Of a DNA stretch of 64,000 bases, positions 56,897 to 64,000 are shown in pieces (positions within the stretch are counted from its first letter, which is position 1; the number at the start of each line of letters is the position of its first letter). This DNA is from JAJPIG01 sp035531675. GTDB lineage: Bacteria; Desulfobacterota; Binatia; Binatales; Binataceae. Below the pieces are notes generated by a model, which was given only the letters and a program-made list of their open reading frames with translations, was not told where the DNA came from and did no database searches. Both the position numbers and the translations under genes were made by a program. Where the stretch lies: the NCBI GenBank assembly GCA_035531675.1, contig DATKSL010000008.1, forward strand, positions 1 to 64,000, in the 5' to 3' direction.

Positions 56897-59347
56897 CTAT
56901 TGTCTGAGCTCGGCCCCCAGGCGCGTCCGCGCCTGCTCCACCAGTTGAGCGTGCGCGCGGTTGACCTCGCCGTCGGTGAGCGTACGGTCGCGGGCCCGGT
57001 AGAGGCACGCGATTCCCACGCTCTTTTTGCCCGGCGGCAGTGAACCACCCTCGTATACGTCAAACAGCCGCACACTCTCAAGCAGATTCAACTCCATTTC
57101 GGCCAGCGCCTGCAGCACCGTAGCCGCCGCCATCGCCCGATCGACCAGCAGCGCGAGATCGCGCCGCACCGCCGGAAAGCGCGGCGGCAACTCGATCGGC
57201 CGCTGCTCGGGCGCGCCCCAGGCCGCCAGCAAGGTCAGGTCGAGCTCGAAAATTCCACAGGCACCGCCCAGCTCGAGCCGCATCGCCTCGCCCGGATGCA
57301 GCTCGCCGACGTAACCGGCGAGCGCGCCCCCGACCCGGATATGCGCCGACTTGCCCGGATGGAGAAACCTCAGCTCACCGTCGCCGGGCGGCTCGAAACT
57401 CGCGCGCGGCGCGCCGGGCAGCGCCTGCAGATAGCGCTCGACGATCCCCTTGGTCGTCAAGAAATCGGCCGCCACCCCGGGCCGTCCGATCGCGCTGAGC
57501 GCGTACTCGCCGTAGCTGATACCCGCCAGCCGCTCGGCTTCAGGAGCCGACTCGCGATCCTTGAGGACGAAGGCGCGGCCGATCTCGAAAGCGTGGAAGG
57601 CGCCGGCCTCGCGGTTCAGGTTGAATTGCAACGCGGCGCGCAATCCCGGTATCAGGCTGCGGCGCATCTCGCCGAGCTCGGCCGAGAGCGGATTGGTGAC
57701 TCGCACGGTTTCGCCCGCGCCAATCCCGGGATAGGCCTGGTTATCGGCCGGCGCGACGAAGGCGATCGATTTGATCTCCGTCAGTCCGCACCCCAGCATC
57801 ACCTCGCGCGAGGCGCGCGCGAAAATCCGCGACGCATCCTCGACCGCCGGGCCCGCCGAGGTCCGCGCCGGCGCGATAGCGGGAATCTCGTCGAGGCCGC
57901 GCAGGCGTGCCACCTCTTCGGCCAGGTCGGCCGATTCGTTCAGGTCGGGGCGGAACGACGGCGCGGTAACGATCAACCGGCCGCGGCCGCCCGGGCGCAC
58001 CGTGGCGCCCAGCGCCTTGAGCCGGCGGCTGACTTCGGCCGACGGAATCTCGACTCCCAGCAGCTTCGCGATCGCGCCCGCTTCGAGCGTGATTTCACGG
58101 GCCGATGACGGGCGCGCCTCGACGTCGACCAGCGCTCCGGCCGGACGGCCGCTGGCGATTTGACGAATGATCGCGGCGATACGATGGAGCGCGCGGACCT
58201 GGCCGGCGCGATCGATACCGCGCTCGAAGCGATAGCTCGCCTCGCTGCGCAGCCCCAATCGCCGCCCGGTGCGCGCCACCGTCAGGGCCTCGAAGTAGGC
58301 GCTTTCGAGCAGAATGGTTTCGGTCGCGGCGCTGACCTCGGAGTTGCCGCCGCCCATCACGCCCGCCAGCGCGACCGGTTTTTCGGCGTCGGCGATCACC
58401 AGGTCGTCGGGCAACAGCTCACGGCGCAGGCCGTCGAGCGTGGTCATCTCGCGATCAGTGCCGGCGCGCCGGACGATAATTTTGCCGCCGGCGAGCCGGG
58501 CGTAATCGAAAGCATGGAGCGGCTGCCCCAGCTCCAGCATCACGTAGTTGGTCGCGTCGACCACGTTGCTCACCGCGCGCATCCCGCTGAGCTCGAGCCG
58601 CCGCTTGAGCCAGGCCGGCGAAGGTCCGACCTTGACACCCGACATCGCCAGCGCGGCGTAGCGCGGGCACAGATCGGGGGCCTGGATTTCGACCGCGATC
58701 GGCGCCGCGGCATGGTCTGCATGGGCAAGCGGCGCGATACGCGGTGGCTTCATTTTGACGCCGAACAGGGCGGCGATTTCGCGCGCCAGTCCGATCACCG
58801 ACAGACAATCGCCACGATTCGGGGTGATCGCGATATCGAGCACGACATCATCGAGCTGGAGCGTCGCAGCGAGGTCGGCACCGGGGTCGCCGGAGGAGAG
58901 CTCGAGGATTCCCTCGTGCTCGTCCGAGAGCCCCAGCTCGCGCTCCGAACAGAGCATCCCGTCCGACTTGACGCCGCGGATGACGGCGGCCTGCAGCGGC
59001 GGCGCCTGCTCGACGCTCGCCGCGCCACCGGCGCCGTGCACCCCCGCCCGCAGCCGCGCCCCGACCCGGGCATAGGCAGCGGTCATGCCGGCGCGCACGT
59101 TCGGCGCGCCGCAGACCACGCTGAAGCGTCCGACCGGGCCGGCATCGACCTCGCACAGGCTCAGGCGATCGGCATTGGGATGGCGTTCGGCCTTGAGCAC
59201 GCGGGCCACCACCACGTCCGAGAAAGCGGGGCGCAGCCGCTCGAGATTCTCGACCTCGACCCCGGCTGCGGTCAGCCGCCGGCCGATCTCCTCGACCTCG
59301 AACGGCAGGCTCACGAACTCGCCGAGCCAACTGAGCGGAAGCTTCAT
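56897..59347 (-). CDS. pheT: Phenylalanyl-tRNA synthetase beta subunit
   Basis: This 816-residue protein has the standard order: N-terminal tRNA-binding EMAP-like domain (about 40-150), B3/B4 editing (about 205-395), B5 (about 405-480), the catalytic-like core (about 490-690) and the C-terminal ferredoxin-fold anticodon-binding domain (about 720-815: FPAVRRDLALLVDRAMAAATVL, RLFDVYEGGSLPPGKKSVGIACLYRARDRTLTDGEVN). It charges tRNA-Phe with PheS. It overlaps pheS by 4 bp (ATGA) and precedes ihfA. Length and domain order are normal. Confidence 0.97.
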   Translation of the reverse strand: MKLPLSWLGEFVSLPFEVEEIGRRLTAAGVEVENLERLRPAFSDVVVARVLKAERHPNADRLSLCEVDAGPVGRFSVVCGAPNVRAGMTAAYARVGARLRAGVHGAGGAASVEQAPPLQAAVIRGVKSDGMLCSERELGLSDEHEGILELSSGDPGADLAATLQLDDVVLDIAITPNRGDCLSVIGLAREIAALFGVKMKPPRIAPLAHADHAAAPIAVEIQAPDLCPRYAALAMSGVKVGPSPAWLKRRLELSGMRAVSNVVDATNYVMLELGQPLHAFDYARLAGGKIIVRRAGTDREMTTLDGLRRELLPDDLVIADAEKPVALAGVMGGGNSEVSAATETILLESAYFEALTVARTGRRLGLRSEASYRFERGIDRAGQVRALHRIAAIIRQIASGRPAGALVDVEARPSSAREITLEAGAIAKLLGVEIPSAEVSRRLKALGATVRPGGRGRLIVTAPSFRPDLNESADLAEEVARLRGLDEIPAIAPARTSAGPAVEDASRIFARASREVMLGCGLTEIKSIAFVAPADNQAYPGIGAGETVRVTNPLSAELGEMRRSLIPGLRAALQFNLNREAGAFHAFEIGRAFVLKDRESAPEAERLAGISYGEYALSAIGRPGVAADFLTTKGIVERYLQALPGAPRASFEPPGDGELRFLHPGKSAHIRVGGALAGYVGELHPGEAMRLELGGACGIFELDLTLLAAWGAPEQRPIELPPRFPAVRRDLALLVDRAMAAATVLQALAEMELNLLESVRLFDVYEGGSLPPGKKSVGIACLYRARDRTLTDGEVNRAHAQLVEQARTRLGAELRQ

Positions 59348-60393
59348 GAGAACCTTTCGACCGTGGCCGGAAACTGACCGAGAAAGCGCAAATCGTTTTC
59401 AAAGAACAGCCGCATGTCCTCGACGCCCAGCTTGAGCAGCGCGGTGCGCTCGACGCCGAGGCCGAAAGCGAAGCCCTGGTACTCGGCCGGATCGTAACCG
59501 ACCGCGCGGAAGACGTTGGGATGGATCATCCCGGAGCCCAGGATTTCGGTCCATCCACTGTGCTTGCAAACCCTGCACCCCTTGCCGGCGCACAGCAGGC
59601 ACGAGATATCGACCTCGGCGCTGGGCTCGGTGAAAGGGAAAAAGCTCGCGCGGAAGCGCACCGCGGTGCCGGGTCCGAAGAAGGCGCGCAGGAATTCGGT
59701 CAGCACGCCCTTGAGATGGGCCATGGTGATTTTGCCGGAGCGGTCGACCATGAAGCCTTCGATCTGACTGAACATCGGCGAGGCCCGCACGCTCAGCTCG
59801 TCGCGCCGGTAGCAATTGCCGGGGCAGACGATCGCCAGTGGCGGCCGGCGCTGCTCCATCACGCGAATCTGGCCGTTTGAAGTATGGGTGCGCAGCAGCA
59901 GCCCGCCGCCCAGGAAGAACGTGTCCTGCATTTCGCGCGCCGGATGGTCGGGCGGAAAGTTGAGGGCCGCAAAGTTATGGAAGTCGTCCTCGATATCGCG
60001 CGTCGCCGCAATTTCGAAGCCCATCGCGCTGAAGATATGCAGCATCTGCTCGATAATGAGCGTGACCGGATGGAGCCGGCCGCGCGGCAGTTGCGCGCCC
60101 GGCAGGGTCACGTCGAGGCGCGTTTCGGCCAGCGAGCGTTCGAGCGCCGCCTGCTTGAGCTGGCCCTGGAGCACCTCGATGCGCGCCTCCAGCTCGCCCT
60201 TGATCTGATTGACGAGCTGGCCGATGGCGGGGCGTTCGGCGGGCGCCACCTCGCGCATCCGGCGCATGATCTCGGTGAGCTCGCCCGAGCGGCCGAGCAC
60301 GCGCACGCGGACATTCTCGATCGCCGCCTCGGTGGCGTCGTCGGCCAGTTCGCGGAGCGCGCGAATGCGGATTTCTTCGAGCTGATCCTTCAT
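59344..60393 (-). CDS. pheS: Phenylalanyl-tRNA synthetase alpha subunit
   Basis: This 349-residue protein has an N-terminal coiled-coil (MKDQLEEIRIRALRELADD...) for tRNA binding, then the class II catalytic core: LNFPPDHPAREMQDTFFL (motif 2 region), LLRTHTSNGQIRVMEQRRPP, VRFRASFFPFTEPSAEVDISC and the C-terminal GFAFGLGVERTALLKLGVEDMRLFFENDLRFLGQF (motif 3). A C-x2-C...C-x2-C cluster (CLLCAGKGCRVC) occurs as in related enzymes. The ATG at 60393 is the family start; the frame is open upstream into non-family sequence. It forms a heterotetramer with PheT. Confidence 0.97.
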   Translation of the reverse strand: MKDQLEEIRIRALRELADDATEAAIENVRVRVLGRSGELTEIMRRMREVAPAERPAIGQLVNQIKGELEARIEVLQGQLKQAALERSLAETRLDVTLPGAQLPRGRLHPVTLIIEQMLHIFSAMGFEIAATRDIEDDFHNFAALNFPPDHPAREMQDTFFLGGGLLLRTHTSNGQIRVMEQRRPPLAIVCPGNCYRRDELSVRASPMFSQIEGFMVDRSGKITMAHLKGVLTEFLRAFFGPGTAVRFRASFFPFTEPSAEVDISCLLCAGKGCRVCKHSGWTEILGSGMIHPNVFRAVGYDPAEYQGFAFGLGVERTALLKLGVEDMRLFFENDLRFLGQFPATVERFS

Positions 60394-60502
60394 GGCTTTA
60401 CAAGTGGCCGCGGCCGGGAGGTTTCGGTGCGACCGCTCAAACGAAAGACCATGTGGCATACCACATGGCCTTGACAACCTGGAAGCGTCGCCGCGGGCGG
60501 AT

Positions 60503-60865
60503 TCAGGCGGCGAGGCCGAGCGCGTTCTTGGCGGTGCGTACCAGCTCGGTGAAGAGGCCGTCGCGCTCCTTGGCGAGCAGCGCCAGTTGCTTGCGATCGA
60601 GTTCGACGCCGGCCTTCTTGAGGCCGTTGATAAAGCGACTGTAGCTGAGCCCATGCTCGCGCGTCAGGGCGTTGATGCGGGTAATCCACAGCGAGCGGAA
60701 ATCGCGCTTCTTCTGCTTGCGATCGCGATAGGCGTAGGTGAGGCCCTTTTCGAGCGTGCTACGGGCCTGACGATAGAGCTTGCGTCCGCCGACGAAGCCG
60801 GAAGCCAGCTTGAGCTGGCGCTTATGACGACGGCGACTGGTGAAGCCGCCTTTTACGCGAGGCAT
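60503..60865 (-). CDS. rplT: 50S ribosomal protein L20
   Basis: This 120-residue protein is typical L20: MPRVKGGFTSRRRHKRQLKLASGFVGGRKLYRQARSTLEKGLTYAYRDRKQKKRDFRSLWITRINALTREHGLSYSRFINGLKKAGVELDRKQLA. It binds 23S rRNA early in assembly and, in E. coli, represses the infC-rpmI-rplT transcript. The gene lies 109 bp before pheS and 94 bp after rpmI, in the conserved infC-rpmI-rplT order. Whether the autoregulatory leader exists here cannot be judged by eye. Confidence 0.98.
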   Translation of the reverse strand: MPRVKGGFTSRRRHKRQLKLASGFVGGRKLYRQARSTLEKGLTYAYRDRKQKKRDFRSLWITRINALTREHGLSYSRFINGLKKAGVELDRKQLALLAKERDGLFTELVRTAKNALGLAA

Positions 60866-60959
60866 CGGAGTTCTGCGTCCTTCCTTGAGATTAAATCGGT
60901 CTTCAGGCTTGAATCAGCCGCTGCATCCTACCTGATTACGCGAGCGGAATCAGCCGGCC

Positions 60960-61157
60960 TCATCGAAAAGGGATAAGGGCCTTGATCTTGCGCGCGTCGG
61001 CCGCGTTGAGCACCGCCGGGACGCCCAGATGGCGCTTGCGCGAGCGGCTTTTGCTCGACAGCAGATGGCGCAAATAGGCGCGTTTGTGCTTGACCTTGCC
61101 GCCCTTGGTCACCTTGAAGCGCTTGGCCGCGCTGCGATTGGTCTTGAGCTTGGGCAT
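60960..61157 (-). CDS. rpmI: 50S ribosomal protein L35
   Basis: This 65-residue protein reads MPKLKTNRSAAKRFKVTKGGKVKHKRAYLRHLLSSKSRSRKRHLGVPAVLNAADARKIKALIPFR, a full-length L35. The ATG at 61157 is the family start; an in-frame extension upstream lacks it. It sits 33 bp after infC and before rplT. It is a structural large-subunit protein. Confidence 0.98.
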   Translation of the reverse strand: MPKLKTNRSAAKRFKVTKGGKVKHKRAYLRHLLSSKSRSRKRHLGVPAVLNAADARKIKALIPFR

Positions 61158-61190
61158 ACCGTTTTCCTGTCCTAATCCAACTAGATCCAA

Positions 61191-61727
61191 CTAGCGCGGC
61201 GTGAGCAGCACCGACATATTGCGCCCTTCCATGCGGGCCAAACCCTCCGGCTGCGCGATATCCTGGACCTGCTCGAGGATCGCGTGAATCAGCGTCCGTC
61301 CCAGTTCGGGATGGGTAATCTCCCGGCCGCGAAACCAAATCGAGAGCTTAACACGCTGGCCCTCGCCGACAAAGCGCCGGATATGCTTGACCTTGAATTC
61401 GACGTCATGCTTCTCGGTGCGCGCCCCCATCTTGACTTCCTTGATCAGGCTGGCGCTGGAGCTGCGGCGCGAGTCGTGGGCCTTTTTCTTCTGCGCGTAG
61501 CGATACTTGTCGAAATCGGTGATCCGGCAGACCGGCGGTTGGGCGTTGGATGCGACCTCGACCAGGTCGAGTCCGCGGCTCTCGGCGAGCTTGATCGCGT
61601 CGCGCAGGCTCAGGATGCCGGCCTGATGGCCGTCGACGTCGATCACGCGCACCTCGGAGGCGCGGATCAGGTTGTTGGTCCGGATCGCCGGTTCCCGCGA
61701 CGGTGGCGTTCTGAAATCCCTACGAAT
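61191..61727 (-). CDS. infC: Translation initiation factor IF-3 with an AUU start codon
   Basis: The frame read from ATT (61727-61725) encodes 178 residues, IRRDFRTPPSREPAIRTNNLIRASEVRVIDVDGHQAGILSL, which matches IF-3 from the start: the N-terminal domain, a flexible linker with YRYAQKKKAHDSRRSS and the C-terminal domain LIKEVKMGARTEKHDVEFKVKHIRRFV, REITHPELGRTLIHAILEQV. A shorter GTG at 61652 would cut away the N-terminal 25 residues and part of the domain. AGGAGG is at 61739-61734, six bases before ATT. E. coli infC also starts with AUU and uses it for autoregulation, because IF-3 itself rejects non-AUG starts. This is the strongest start-choice evidence in the window. Confidence 0.93.
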   Translation of the reverse strand: MRRDFRTPPSREPAIRTNNLIRASEVRVIDVDGHQAGILSLRDAIKLAESRGLDLVEVASNAQPPVCRITDFDKYRYAQKKKAHDSRRSSSASLIKEVKMGARTEKHDVEFKVKHIRRFVGEGQRVKLSIWFRGREITHPELGRTLIHAILEQVQDIAQPEGLARMEGRNMSVLLTPR

Positions 61728-61748
61728 AAGACACCTCCTGTTTAAGCG

Positions 61749-61771
61749 GCATCGGGCGCGGCGTCCGATGC
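61749..61771 (-). promoter_or_regulatory. Small inverted repeat between thrS and infC
   Basis: GCATCGG (61771-61765) pairs with CCGATGC (61755-61749) on the minus strand, a 7-bp stem with a GC-rich loop in the 80-bp thrS-infC gap, about ten bases before the infC Shine-Dalgarno. It may reduce or attenuate expression or be an accessible-site control, but no T-run or known element was recognised. Confidence 0.3.
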
Positions 61772-61807
61772 ACCGTTATTATTACCGCTGCGGGTGCCGT
61801 GCGGCTA

Positions 61808-63721
61808 TCATGACGGCAGCGGCTCGCCCCGCAACATTTCGATCAAACCGCCGATCGTCAGCGCCTGGCTCTTGGCGCCGCGCAGCAGCCGCAGCGACAC
61901 CGAGCGCGCCGCGGCCTCGCGCTCGCCGACCACCGCCATGTACGGGACCTTGGCGAGCTCCGCCTCGCGCACCTTGAAGCCGAGTTTTTCATTGCGCAAA
62001 TCGGCGCTGGCGCGAAAGCCCTCGCGCTTGATCTGCGCGGCCAGCTCGGCGGCGTAGCCCTCGACCTTCTCGCTGAGCGACAGCACCCGGACCTGCTCGG
62101 GCGCGAGCCAGAACGGCAGCACGCCGCCGGTATGCTCGAGCAGCAGGCCGATGAATCTTTCCAGCGAGCCCAGGATGGCGCGATGGATCATCACCGGGCG
62201 CGCCTCGCTGCCGGCGCTGGTGGTGTAGGTCAGGTCGAAGCGCTCGGGCATGTTGAAATCGAGCTGAATAGTCGCGAGCTGCCAGCGGCGCTTGAGCGCA
62301 TCGGGGATGTCGATCTCGATCTTGGGGCCGTAAAAGGCGCCCTCCCCCGGATTGAGCTCGTAGGCCAGGCCGTTGCGCTCCAGCGCGCGCGCCAGCGTCG
62401 CCTCGGTCTCGCGCCACATGCGCTCGTCGCCGAGATGCTTGTCGGGCATGGTGGCGACCTTGGCCTCCATCCGCTCGAAGCCGAGCGCGCCGTAGATGTC
62501 GTGCACCATCCGCAGGTTGAGATCGATTTCGCTCTCGACCTGTTCGGGCGCGCAGAAGATATGCGCGTCATCCTGCGACATCGCGCGCACCCGGGTGAGG
62601 CCGTGGAGCGTGCCCGATCGCTCGGCGCGATGGAGCCGGCCGAAATCCGCAATCCGCAGCGGCAGATCGCGATAGGAGCGCTTCTCGGCGCCGTAGATGA
62701 AGGTATGGCCGGGGCAGTTCATCGGCTTGAAGGCGTAGTCGAGCTCGCCGCCGCGATTCTCGCCGTCGGTGGTGAGAAACATATTCTCGCGGAAATTCTC
62801 CCAATGGCCCGAGGTGTGCCAGAGCTCGTTCTTGTAGAGTTGCGGCGTCACCACCTCGTCGAAACCATAGCGGCGGTAGAGCCGGCGGATATAGTCGATT
62901 AGCTGGTTGTAGATAATCGCGCCCTTGGGCAGAAAAAAGGGTGAGCCCGGCGCCACCGGGTCGAAGATGAACAGGCCCATCTCGCGCCCGAGCTTGCGAT
63001 GGTCGCGGGCCCGCGCCAGCTCCATCAGCTTCAGATGCTCCTCGAGATCCTCCTTGCTGGCGAACGCCGTGCCGTAGATTCGCGACAGCATCGGATTGTG
63101 CTCGTCGCCGCGCCAGTAAGCGCCGGCCACGCCGGTCAGCTTGAAGGCGCGCAGATGGCCGGTTGCGGGCACGTGCGGTCCACGGCACAGATCGAGCCAG
63201 TCGCCCTGGCGATAGATTGAGACCTTCGGCTCGGGAATCTGCTCGATGATCTCGACCTTGTAATCCTCGCCCATGGCGCGAAAGCGGGCGATCGCAGCCT
63301 CGCGCGGCTCCTCGATTCGTTCGACCGGCAAATCCGCCTTCGCCAGCTCGCGCATCCGGGCTTCGATGCGCGGCAGGTCCTCGACCGTGAACGGCCGCGC
63401 CGGTGCGAAGTCGTAAAAGAAGCCGTCCTCGATTACCGGGCCGATAGTCACCTGGGTGCCGGGATAGAGGCCCTGCACCGCCTGCGCCATCAGATGGGCA
63501 GTGGAATGGCGCAGCACCTCGAGGCCCTCGGCGCTGGCCGCGGCCACCGGCTCGACCTCGGCGTCGTGGTCGAGCGCCGCGCCGAGATCGACGATACGCC
63601 CGTTGACCCGCGCCGCGACCGTCTCGCGCCGGCGCGCGCCGTCGAGCAGCTCGCGCACCCGGGTACCCCGCGGCACGGACCGACGCTCCCCTCCGATCGT
63701 CACAATGACTTCGGAGCTCAT
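61808..63721 (-). CDS. thrS: Threonyl-tRNA synthetase
   Basis: This 637-residue protein has an N-terminal TGS domain (SSEVIVTIGGERRSVPRGTRVRELLDG), an editing domain with HSTAHLMAQAVQ and VPATGHLRAFKL, and the class II core: RRYGFDEVVTPQLYKNELWHTSGHWENF, MNCPGHTFIYGAEKRSYRDLPLRIADFGRLHRAERSGTLHGLTRVRAMSQDDAHIFC, and a C-terminal anticodon domain (VLSLSEKVEGYAAELA). It charges tRNA-Thr and removes mischarged serine. It heads the thrS-infC-rpmI-rplT-pheS-pheT-ihfA-merR string, with tRNA-Val upstream. Start ATG is 63721. Confidence 0.98.
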   Translation of the reverse strand: MSSEVIVTIGGERRSVPRGTRVRELLDGARRRETVAARVNGRIVDLGAALDHDAEVEPVAAASAEGLEVLRHSTAHLMAQAVQGLYPGTQVTIGPVIEDGFFYDFAPARPFTVEDLPRIEARMRELAKADLPVERIEEPREAAIARFRAMGEDYKVEIIEQIPEPKVSIYRQGDWLDLCRGPHVPATGHLRAFKLTGVAGAYWRGDEHNPMLSRIYGTAFASKEDLEEHLKLMELARARDHRKLGREMGLFIFDPVAPGSPFFLPKGAIIYNQLIDYIRRLYRRYGFDEVVTPQLYKNELWHTSGHWENFRENMFLTTDGENRGGELDYAFKPMNCPGHTFIYGAEKRSYRDLPLRIADFGRLHRAERSGTLHGLTRVRAMSQDDAHIFCAPEQVESEIDLNLRMVHDIYGALGFERMEAKVATMPDKHLGDERMWRETEATLARALERNGLAYELNPGEGAFYGPKIEIDIPDALKRRWQLATIQLDFNMPERFDLTYTTSAGSEARPVMIHRAILGSLERFIGLLLEHTGGVLPFWLAPEQVRVLSLSEKVEGYAAELAAQIKREGFRASADLRNEKLGFKVREAELAKVPYMAVVGEREAAARSVSLRLLRGAKSQALTIGGLIEMLRGEPLPS

Positions 63722-63778
63722 CTAAGCGACAACGGGCGCAACAATCACGATGAATATCGACCGATCAGGCAAGTATAT

Positions 63779-63853
63779 TGGTAGGCACGGGCGGGATTGA
63801 ACCGCCGACCCCTTCCGTGTCAGGGAAGTGCTCTCCCGCTGAGCTACGTGCCT
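63779..63853 (-). tRNA. tRNA-Val (anticodon GAC), CCA encoded
   Basis: On the minus strand the cloverleaf is complete: acceptor arms AGGCACG (63853-63847) and CGTGCCT (63789-63783), D-arm GCTC...GAGC, anticodon stem CTTCC/GGAAG around loop CTGACAC with anticodon GAC, a 5-base variable region, T-arm GGCGG TTCAATC CCGCC, discriminator A at 63782 and CCA at 63781-63779. GAC reads GUC valine codons. It is 57 bp upstream of thrS on the same strand. The rest of the window (63854-64000) shows no supported gene. Confidence 0.96.
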
Positions 63854-64000
63854 TTGGATTCGGGTTCTTCACTGACACCATCAGACCCTGAAGCGGTAAC
63901 AAAAATCGCGTTTTCGAGCAACCCGACGGGTCGCCGCGCGCCGTCGCGCCGGCGGAAGTTGAGGCTGCGAAGCGGGCGCCGACGGCCTGCCGGCGCCCCG

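Noticed and set aside
63722..63778. T-box leader before thrS
   Set aside because: Only 57 bp separate tRNA-Val and thrS, with no T-box or specifier structure seen.

Overview
The window is GC-rich, densely coded chromosomal DNA from a bacterium with a Gram-negative envelope: a TonB-dependent receptor, ExbB/ExbD/TonB and TatA are all present. The conserved gene orders mutL-miaA-accA-pheA-hisC-tyrA-cmk-rpsA-ihfB and thrS-infC-rpmI-rplT-pheS-pheT-ihfA-merR are of the kind seen in Deltaproteobacteria and their relatives. Together with acyl-CoA dehydrogenases and gentisate-dioxygenase-like cupins, this suggests a soil or uncultured lineage such as Candidatus Binatota. That placement is inference; no 16S gene is present. 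I saw no insertion sequence, prophage or CRISPR array.

Layout. 1-4 kb: catabolic-looking genes (flavoprotein cut by the window edge, atypical SDR, metallo-beta-lactamase-fold hydrolase, bicupin). 4-10 kb: a selenocysteine-type ArsC, then a TonB-dependent receptor with its own ExbB-ExbD-TonB motor. 10-13.5 kb: small secreted or membrane proteins of unknown function, a second bicupin and a thioesterase. 13.5-25.4 kb: rpmB, a methyltransferase, then the housekeeping run mutL to ihfB and a HIT protein. 25.4-32.4 kb: an AAA/VWA pair, rpsO-pnp and an M16 peptidase. 32.4-40.8 kb: a secreted anchor-type protein and an lrp-gltB-gltD operon. 41-46.4 kb: SagB-like nitroreductase, isomerase-like protein, acyl-CoA dehydrogenase, a second selenoprotein, YbjQ and an AhpD-like protein. 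46.4-56 kb: priA, tatA, a sigma-54 two-component pair divergent from a large membrane glycosyltransferase with a candidate -24/-12 promoter between them, then crcB-DUF190. 56-63.9 kb: the translation operon on the minus strand, with tRNA-Val(GAC) upstream of thrS.

The main discovery is two genes interrupted by one in-frame TGA each, both at the catalytic cysteine codon of a thiol-redox family: ArsC residue 12, and residue 87 of a peroxiredoxin-like protein with a DsbD-alpha-like C-terminal domain. Each TGA is followed by a hairpin whose apical loop lies 20-21 nt downstream, as in bacterial SECIS elements. TGA is also an ordinary stop in this window, so the simplest reading is a selenocysteine-decoding organism with at least two selenoproteins here. 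A second non-standard decoding signal is infC, which begins with AUU behind a strong Shine-Dalgarno sequence, as in E. coli.
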